Shown: positions 54,151 to 64,000 of the stretch, piece by piece | Layout: every line of letters begins with the position of its first letter | Position numbering within the stretch: the stretch's first letter is position 1 | From: Acinetobacter corruptisaponis | Lineage (GTDB): Bacteria; Pseudomonadota; Gammaproteobacteria; Pseudomonadales; Moraxellaceae | Assembly (NCBI RefSeq): GCF_030053775.1 | Contig: NZ_CP125669.1 | Location: 2,785,962-2,849,961, forward strand | DNA length: 64,000 bases | Reading direction: 5' to 3' | Translations under genes and position numbers: made by a program | Notes under the pieces: model-generated | Seen by the model: the letters and a program-made list of their open reading frames with translations, nothing else | Databases searched by the model: none | Told to the model about the DNA's origin: nothing

Positions 54151-55173
54151 ATGAGCTCTGCACTGTTAAATTCAGATACAGTTATTTTAGTTTTCTATCT
54201 CCTGTTTGCGGTACTTGCGCTATGGGCACTGATTCAGGCCTGGGTACATCAGGCTCGCACCGAAACCATCCATCCGTTTAAGGCATTTGTGCATTTGCTG
54301 GCTTTTTACCTGTCTTATTTGCTGGTGCCACTTTGGTTTTTTAGCCTCTATGCAGGTTGGTCAGGTTACTACACACTCCATCAAACCATTTTTGTATTCC
54401 TGCTAAGCAGTGTGTTGGTCTATGCACGTTTCATTGAACCACATCAAATTCATGTGAAATACCATCAATATCGTTTAAATCCACAGCGTGAATTTACCAA
54501 GCCTGTAAAAGTGGCATTGGTTGCGGATATGCATGTGGGACTGTTTTCAGGACATGAGCGCCAACTCAAAACCATTGTCAGAAAATTGAATCAGGAGCAG
54601 CCCGATTTTGTTGTGGTGGCGGGGGACTGGACTTATGAACCTGAAAATCGTTTGGTGCAGGAACTGGCGGTGCTAAGGGAAATACAGATGCCTGTTTATT
54701 CTGTGTCAGGTAACCATGATGAACAGTATCCAGGGCCACCAATCCAGGAACTGTTGGCAAAAGCGCTATCTGAAAATAATGTGATGGATATTGAGGGCAA
54801 GATTGTTGAGTTTGATGAATTCCGTTTGGTTGGCATCGGGGATTTGTGGGCAGGAAAAGCCAATATGCGTTTTTTACCTGAGTTGCCACAGGATAAGCCG
54901 TGGCTGATTTTATCCCATAATCCCGATACGGTGGATATGGTGCCGGAGTTGCCAAGCCATCCTTTAATGTTGTCTGGACATACACATGGTGGACAAATTG
55001 AACTGCCGTGGGTCACCAACTACATTATGAAACGGGTTTCGATTTTGGGGCACAAAAAAGGCTTTTACTCACATGAACATGCGGATGTATTTGTGACGGT
55101 GGGAACGGGGATGGTGGGCGTTCCATTTCGGTTTCGTGTACCCCCCACCATTGATATTATTGAGTTGATATAA
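54151..55173 (+). CDS. Membrane-anchored metallophosphoesterase
   Basis: 340 residues. Three N-terminal hydrophobic segments (about 8-110) precede a calcineurin-like phosphoesterase domain with the metal-binding series VALVADMHVG, VVVAGDWTY, SVSGNHDEQ, LILSHNPD and LSGHTHGGQ. This is the YkuE/YaeI-type arrangement. The likely substrates are phosphodiesters or pyrophosphates of lipids, but they are not identifiable. Terminator follows at 55177. Confidence 0.87.
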   Translation: MSSALLNSDTVILVFYLLFAVLALWALIQAWVHQARTETIHPFKAFVHLLAFYLSYLLVPLWFFSLYAGWSGYYTLHQTIFVFLLSSVLVYARFIEPHQIHVKYHQYRLNPQREFTKPVKVALVADMHVGLFSGHERQLKTIVRKLNQEQPDFVVVAGDWTYEPENRLVQELAVLREIQMPVYSVSGNHDEQYPGPPIQELLAKALSENNVMDIEGKIVEFDEFRLVGIGDLWAGKANMRFLPELPQDKPWLILSHNPDTVDMVPELPSHPLMLSGHTHGGQIELPWVTNYIMKRVSILGHKKGFYSHEHADVFVTVGTGMVGVPFRFRVPPTIDIIELI

Positions 55174-55176
55174 ATG

Positions 55177-55209
55177 AAAAAGCTGACTTGAATGAAGTCA
55201 GCTTTTTTT
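55177..55209. terminator. Bidirectional terminator
   Basis: The stem AAAAAGCTGACTT / AAGTCAGCTTTTT with a 5-nt loop, between the convergent metallophosphoesterase and yfiB stops. Confidence 0.9.
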
Positions 55210-55224
55210 ATGGGTTAAACCAGA

Positions 55225-55704
55225 TTATGGAATGATAATAACCGCAACCCGACGGTTACTGGCACGGTTTTCATCAGAAGTATTTGGTACAAATGGCTGG
55301 CTTGAACCACGTCCAACCACAGTCAGGTCATTTTGTTTAAAACCTTGCTGTACAAAGATTGAGGCAACACTTTGGGCGCGTTCCTCAGATAGTTTCTGGT
55401 TGTATTCTGGATTACCAATATCATCGGTATGACCCACAATCTTTAATTTGTGTAAATCATATTTATTCAGTTGTTTCGCCAGACGGTTAATCTCTTGTGC
55501 ATGCTCAGGCTTGATGTCCGCCTTGTTAAAGTCAAACAGCAAACGCTCAGGTAAACCTAGGCTCCAGCCCTCATCGGTAAGGACGAAACCCTCTTTTTTC
55601 AACATTTTGACCTGACGATATTTTAGGGGGCCAAAACTTAAACAGCCAGCCAATGTTAGGCAAAGTAATGCTATAAATGAAATTCTAATGGTGTGGGTGT
55701 ACAT
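55225..55704 (-). CDS. yfiB: OmpA-family lipoprotein YfiB
   Basis: 159 residues. Lipobox LAGC with Cys21, then an OmpA-like peptidoglycan-binding domain (about 45-159) with 'KLKIVGHTDDIGNPEYNQKLSEERAQSVASIFVQQG' and 'VVGRGSSQPFVPN...NRRVAVII'. In Pseudomonas, YfiB at the outer membrane sequesters YfiR and so frees the cyclase YfiN. Third gene of yfiR-yfiN-yfiB here, 8 bp after yfiN. Confidence 0.88.
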   Translation of the reverse strand: MYTHTIRISFIALLCLTLAGCLSFGPLKYRQVKMLKKEGFVLTDEGWSLGLPERLLFDFNKADIKPEHAQEINRLAKQLNKYDLHKLKIVGHTDDIGNPEYNQKLSEERAQSVASIFVQQGFKQNDLTVVGRGSSQPFVPNTSDENRASNRRVAVIIIP

Positions 55705-55712
55705 AGCATGTC

Positions 55713-56936
55713 CTAAATTTCTGGTTTATAGAGAAACCAATGCGGGTTTAAATTTTTAGCTTTATACATCGCCTGATCGGCCTGCATAACCAAGTCTTCT
55801 GGATTTTCTGCAAAATGGGAGAATGCGATACCTAAGCTAAAACCAAAATGAATCAATTGGCCGTTAAAATCCAAGGGTTCCTTGCAACTTCCCAGCAAGG
55901 CTTCGGCAATTGCCTGCAAGTGGTCGGCATGGTGAATGGTATGCAAAATAATTGCAAACTCATCACCACCCAAACGGGCAATAAAGTCCTCATGTCGAAC
56001 CGACTGCCCTAAGCGCGTCGCCATTTCCTTTAAAACGGCATCACCTGCGAGATGGCCATACTCATCATTAATCGCCTTAAACTTATTATTATCGATAAAC
56101 AACAAGGCTGAATTGTGACGGTATTGCGGATTCTCAAAAATATTGAGTAATTCATTATAAAAGTAATGGCGATTCGGCAGACCTGTCAACTGGTCATGAT
56201 GAGCCTGAAATGAAAGCTGGCGATTTTCTTTTTGAAGGTGGGTATGCCAAACTTGAATCTCTTCCAGCAACTCATTAAATACGGTATTTAAGTTTTGAAA
56301 CTCTTTAATATGGTTATTCGGGAAACGTAAATTATAGGCCTTTTGGTCGCTTACCAACTGCGCAATATGTGTTAATGGCTTGATGGCCTGCATAATTTGA
56401 CGGTAGGTCAGGTTCACTGACCATAATAAGGCAATCACGATAAAGATCATTGAAATGGCCAGGCCAATAATGATGGTGATGAGAAAATGCAGAATATTCT
56501 CAGAGCTACCGTAGAGCACCAATTCGCCCACTTTTTTCTTGTGATGTACAATCATCAGTCGAACTGGATCATGCAAAAACCATTTGTCCAACAAACCTTG
56601 CAGAAAAGTGGTATGGGCAATTTTCTTGGTGCTTTCTGCCAGTAACTGCTTTTGTGGATCATAGACATGAATACTACGGATTGCATGCTCAGTCGTGTAA
56701 TCATCCAGTATCTGGTCAATTGCCCCCTTATCGCGGAAAACCACAGCGGGTTGAATCCGCTCAAGCACAGTTTGGCTAAGTAACTGTAGATTCTGCTTCG
56801 CATAGGTTTCCATGGTAAACATGGAGATGGTGGCAAAGGTAAATGAACAGATCACAAAGGTAATCGCAAAAATCGTAAACTGTGATTTACGGAACAGCGC
56901 ATGTAATGAAGTGGATTGATATAAATTCGAAATCAC
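55713..56936 (-). CDS. yfiN: Diguanylate cyclase YfiN (TpbB)
   Basis: 407 residues: a transmembrane helix near residues 20-42, a periplasmic domain of about 120 residues, a second helix near 160-185, a HAMP-like linker, and a GGDEF domain (about 245-405). The active site is ARLGGDEFAI; the upstream metal site reads FIDNNKFKAIND, so the first Asp is kept but the usual second Asp is Asn. It should make cyclic di-GMP and is normally inhibited by YfiR in the periplasm. The gene order with yfiR and yfiB supports the call. Confidence 0.9.
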   Translation of the reverse strand: MISNLYQSTSLHALFRKSQFTIFAITFVICSFTFATISMFTMETYAKQNLQLLSQTVLERIQPAVVFRDKGAIDQILDDYTTEHAIRSIHVYDPQKQLLAESTKKIAHTTFLQGLLDKWFLHDPVRLMIVHHKKKVGELVLYGSSENILHFLITIIIGLAISMIFIVIALLWSVNLTYRQIMQAIKPLTHIAQLVSDQKAYNLRFPNNHIKEFQNLNTVFNELLEEIQVWHTHLQKENRQLSFQAHHDQLTGLPNRHYFYNELLNIFENPQYRHNSALLFIDNNKFKAINDEYGHLAGDAVLKEMATRLGQSVRHEDFIARLGGDEFAIILHTIHHADHLQAIAEALLGSCKEPLDFNGQLIHFGFSLGIAFSHFAENPEDLVMQADQAMYKAKNLNPHWFLYKPEI

Positions 56937-56941
56937 TTTAA

Positions 56942-57454
56942 CTACTCCGCATTCTTTGCCAGGATCAAGACGCGAGGGTCGATGTGAACTTTGGAATAAC
57001 TTAAAGCATCCAAATTAACCTTAAAGGTAGAAAAAGTTTTTTTATTATATAAACAGAAAATACTGCCGACTTCACAGGCAGGGTTATTGGTACTCAATGA
57101 CAGCAAAGAACGGGATGGATAGGCTTGAATCAAGCTTTGCTGCTGCTGAGGTATTGTTGTAGAAAAATAAGCAACATGGCACTCTGCCTTGGCAAAGTCT
57201 TTGGCTGTTACAGCCTGTACCTGATAATCATAGCTGAGCTGTTTAATACTGGTCTGGAATTGTACGGCTGCATCAGGGTTGTCAATGACACAAATGGTGG
57301 GTCGGGTTGTATTCGACCATTTACTATAACTTAATATTGTTAGGGCAAGTTCATAAAAGTTATGGTTTGAAATGGCGTAGCAAATCTGGCTCACAGTAAT
57401 AGATACCGCAAGCAACATAAATCGTGCCTTTCTCGTTACGAACCGTATTTTCAA
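56942..57454 (-). CDS. yfiR: Periplasmic repressor YfiR
   Basis: 170 residues of the YfiR/DUF4154 family with an N-terminal signal sequence ending near residue 27. Four cysteines (55, 92, 127, 134) match the two disulfides known to control YfiR stability in Pseudomonas. YfiR binds and represses the cyclase YfiN; reducing stress or YfiB relieves this. First gene of the operon, 5 bp before yfiN. Confidence 0.88.
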   Translation of the reverse strand: MKIRFVTRKARFMLLAVSITVSQICYAISNHNFYELALTILSYSKWSNTTRPTICVIDNPDAAVQFQTSIKQLSYDYQVQAVTAKDFAKAECHVAYFSTTIPQQQQSLIQAYPSRSLLSLSTNNPACEVGSIFCLYNKKTFSTFKVNLDALSYSKVHIDPRVLILAKNAE

Positions 57455-57601
57455 TCAAAAGTGCCAAAAAGTGTGAAGCAAGATACACATTCTACTGGAC
57501 TTAATTGTTTAAAAAAAGTTCTTAATCAAAAAGAAAAACTATAAAAAGTAACTATGACGTTCAAAAAGCATCCAGTTAAATAAAATAACTGAAAAAAGCA
57601 C

Positions 57602-57629
57602 TTGCAAGGTATTTGGAATGATCTATAAT
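57602..57629 (+). promoter_or_regulatory. rrn promoter P1
   Basis: TTGCAA (57602-57607), 16 bp, TATAAT (57624-57629), followed by a GC-rich start region GCGACTCC. It lies about 320 bp before the 16S gene. The gap 57455-57951 shows no gene. Confidence 0.75.
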
Positions 57630-57713
57630 GCGACTCCATCGGTGGTGCTGTTGATTGAAAGTTGTTTTAAATCAGTTACTTAAAGTGGTTTGAAATAAAT
57701 TTGAGATTGATGG

Positions 57714-57741
57714 TTGACTTTAAAGAGATTTAGGGTAACAT
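57714..57741 (+). promoter_or_regulatory. rrn promoter P2
   Basis: TTGACT (57714-57719), 16 bp, TAACAT (57736-57741), about 210 bp before 16S. Tandem promoters are typical of rrn operons. Confidence 0.7.
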
Positions 57742-57951
57742 AGCCGACCTAGCTTGATGATGACGAATCATCGAGAAGATCATTAAGAGAATAGAAGAAC
57801 AACTTGTGTGGATTTTTACTGGTTGATCGATCGATAAATTATCATTGATTAATTGGTTAAAATTTCTCGAAGTTTATTTGAGCGAATATATAAGTCAGTA
57901 ATTGATGAGCCAGAATTGGCACCTTGTCTTTAATAAGGTGCAAAATGATTT

Positions 57952-59488
<1,537 letters not shown>

Positions 59489-59547
59489 ACGAAAGATTGG
59501 TGACTGGTAAGAATCCACAACAAGTTGTTCTTCGAAGATGTATCTGA

Positions 59548-59624
<77 letters not shown>

Positions 59625-59692
59625 CTACTGACGAAGTGATGAATAGTCACAAGCTGCTAGATGAGAAGATATATCGTTCAAGATGATAAGCT

Positions 59693-59768
59693 GGGGACTT
59701 AGCTTAGTTGGTAGAGCGCCTGCTTTGCACGCAGGAGGTCAGGAGTTCGACTCTCCTAGTCTCCACCA
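59693..59768 (+). tRNA. tRNA-Ala (anticodon TGC)
   Basis: 76-nt cloverleaf, acceptor GGGGACT / AGTCTCC (with G-T), loop TTTGCAC, CCA encoded. Second spacer tRNA, 68 bp after tRNA-Ile. Confidence 0.96.
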
Positions 59769-60150
59769 CGAATTAAATGGAAACATTTAATTTAAAGCTA
59801 AATAAATTATAGAAATTAATAAATGTATAAATAAATCAAAAGAGATTTTGATTTGAGTTTATTAACTTCTGTGATTTATCACAGTTTACTACTCGCTGAC
59901 GAGGCAGTAGTTAATCATTAACAGATTAGTAGAATTGAGTCTGAAATAAATTGTTCAAACTCGATTAAGTATTAAATTAACAAGTAATTGTTAAGAAGAT
60001 ATTTAATCTGAGAACTAGCAAAAACACTGAATCAAGCGTTTTGGTATATGAATTTAGATTGAAGCTGTACAGTGCTTAAGTGCACAGTGCGTCAAACTGA
60101 AATGTTGGTAATACTACTTGTAGGTATTAACGACTGTTTGGGGTTGTATA
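59769..60150 (+). other. 16S-23S spacer, tRNA-Ala to 23S
   Basis: About 380 bp of AT-rich transcribed spacer with no gene. Its end, GTTGTATAGTCAAG, is the exact complement of CTTGACTATACAAC after 23S, forming a 14-bp stem that brings the 23S ends together for RNase III-type processing. Confidence 0.8.
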
Positions 60151-63044
<2,894 letters not shown>

Positions 63045-63220
63045 ACAACACCCAAACAGTTGTATATAAAGCATCAACTTAAATGATTAAACCAAAGTAA
63101 AACTTGATTTAGTGCAGAAACTAGTTAAACTACGAACACTAAAACAGACTCAACAGCTAATCCGTTAAACTCTTCGGTACTAAGTGGCAGAATGTAAGAC
63201 CACCGAAAGCCAAAACAGTT

Positions 63221-63335
63221 TGCTGGCGACAATAGCAGGAGTGAACCACCTGATCCCTTCCCGAACTCAGAAGTGAAACCTCCCCGCGCTGATGGTAGTG
63301 TGGCGTTTGCCATGTGAGAGTAAGTCATCGCCAGC
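63221..63335 (+). rRNA. rrf: 5S ribosomal RNA
   Basis: About 115 nt. The terminal stem GCTGGCGA / TCGCCAGC pairs the ends; inner 'CCACCTGATCCCTTCCCGAACTCAGAAGTGAAA' is the conserved 5S core. Last gene of the operon. Confidence 0.96.
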
Positions 63336-63345
63336 TTTTAAATTG

Positions 63346-63378
63346 AAAACCTCCCAACCAATGTTGGGAGGTTTTTTT
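63346..63378 (+). terminator. rrn operon terminator
   Basis: The stem AAAACCTCCCAAC / GTTGGGAGGTTTT with a 4-nt loop and seven T, directly after 5S. Confidence 0.92.
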
Positions 63379-63650
63379 ATTTCTATTTTAACTCAAGTAT
63401 TTATCTTAAAATCAAGCAGGAATGAGAATTATAAAATCAAAGTTTCCTTGTCTTGGTATTTATTGAACAATAATTTTTGCAATATAAATAACAAAAAAAT
63501 TTAAATATTTTTTTGCCAAATAGTTCACTTTCTTTGACGATAAAAGTGGTATTACGAATTGATAAAATATATTATTTCGAGTAAATTTTTGTACAAAAGT
63601 CTTAAGTCTATTGTAAGGCTACTATATTAAATAAGATGGATATTACTGAT
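63379..63650. other. AT-rich intergenic region
   Basis: About 270 bp, strongly AT-rich. It may hold the promoter of the next gene (TTGACG near 63533 with AT-rich DNA after it). No gene or repeat seen. Confidence 0.4.
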
Positions 63651-64000
63651 ATGGCATATTTGAAAAATTTAAAGAAAATTGGGGTAAATACTACGGTATT
63701 AACAACTTCCCTTGCTCTTGCTGCCTGTGGAGGAGGTGGTGGTGGGTATTATGGGAATACAAACTCTAATACAAACACAAATACAAATAATCCTAATGAT
63801 TCAGGCACTGTAAAAGAAGTTGCAGGAGTTACAATTCAATTAAGTAAAAGTACTTTAAAAGCCACAGGAGATACCGTTGAAATTATTGCAAAAGCAGTAG
63901 ACAAAGATGGTGGAGGGGTTTCAGGAAAAGAAATTAATTTAAATATTAAAGATAGTGCTACTAATGGAGCTACAAGTGATGCTTCTACAAAAACAACAGG
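63651..64000 (+). CDS. Lipoprotein with Ig-like (Big_1-type) domain, 5' part only
   Basis: The frame runs from ATG 63651 to the right edge (116 full codons); an in-frame ATG at 63636 is an alternative start. The N-terminus is a lipoprotein signal (TSLALAAC, Cys about 24) followed by six Gly and a Thr/Asn-rich linker. From about residue 55, 'VTIQLSKSTLKATGDTVEIIAKAVDKDGGGVSGKEINLNI' resembles the bacterial Ig-like domain 1 of invasin-type proteins. This suggests an outer-membrane-anchored surface protein, probably long. The 3' part is outside the window, so its length and repeats are unknown. Confidence 0.8.
   Translation, partial: MAYLKNLKKIGVNTTVLTTSLALAACGGGGGGYYGNTNSNTNTNTNNPNDSGTVKEVAGVTIQLSKSTLKATGDTVEIIAKAVDKDGGGVSGKEINLNIKDSATNGATSDASTKTT

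Noticed and set aside
57742..57951. boxA antitermination site in the rrn leader
   Set aside because: I looked for a TGCTCTTTA-like motif and found no convincing match, so none is annotated.

Overview
The window is chromosomal DNA of an Acinetobacter (Moraxellaceae, Gammaproteobacteria). The genus call rests on the complete 16S rRNA gene at the right end, on a 23S/5S operon with Ile and Ala tRNAs in the spacer, and on the housekeeping gene content (tig-clpP-clpX, metX-metW, pta-ackA, piuA-piuC, class I fumarase). I cannot name the species from sequence alone. Most of the window is ordinary vertically inherited chromosome at about 40-45% GC; I see no prophage, integron, CRISPR array or complete insertion sequence.

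Left part (1-17 kb): a large Asn/Gly/Thr-rich protein built from 86-residue repeats runs off the left edge. It is followed by tRNA-Arg(ACG), a periplasmic START-like protein, a YcxB-like protein, a fumarylacetoacetase-family enzyme, yihY, a WrbA-type flavodoxin, lgt and an NRDE protein. The most coherent regulatory unit is phoX-tatCBA (9.7-13.5 kb, minus strand). The Tat translocon genes lie just upstream of a Tat-dependent, apparently lipid-anchored PhoX phosphatase. Both phoX and tatA are preceded by a fourfold tandem array of Pho-box-like heptamers at 11-bp spacing. rdgB, an unusually AT-rich endonuclease/exonuclease/phosphatase gene, and a translationally coupled metX-metW-Sel1 operon follow.

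Middle (17-31 kb): leuA has an unannotated 28-codon leader ORF ending in a Leu-rich stretch. A group of iron-uptake genes follows: an FMN hydroxyacid oxidase overlapping piuC, then piuA, then a second TonB-dependent receptor, with Fur-box-like palindromes upstream of both receptors. The protein quality-control cluster tig-clpP-clpX comes next.

Right part (31-57 kb): two secreted proteins of unknown role, fumA, an AraC regulator divergent from a DMT exporter, pta-ackA, proA, an alpha/beta hydrolase with a PilZ-like tail, a methyltransferase, nagZ, prc, two DUF2147 paralogues, lrgA-lrgB, hflX, a 46-residue membrane protein, plsC, a phospholipase-D family lipoprotein, a metallophosphoesterase and a YfiBNR-type cyclic-di-GMP module. 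Three intergenic blocks carry repeat-like DNA: a multi-hairpin block near 35.8 kb, a REP-like block near 43.6 kb and a 267-bp MITE-like element with about 30-bp inverted ends near 45 kb.

Right end (57.5-64 kb): a full rrn operon with tandem promoters (16S, tRNA-Ile, tRNA-Ala, 23S, 5S, terminator), then the start of a lipoprotein with an Ig-like domain that runs off the edge. The candidates most worth following are the paired Pho arrays on tatABC and phoX, the leuA leader ORF, the hydrolase-PilZ fusion, the MITE-like element and the alternating-repeat surface protein.
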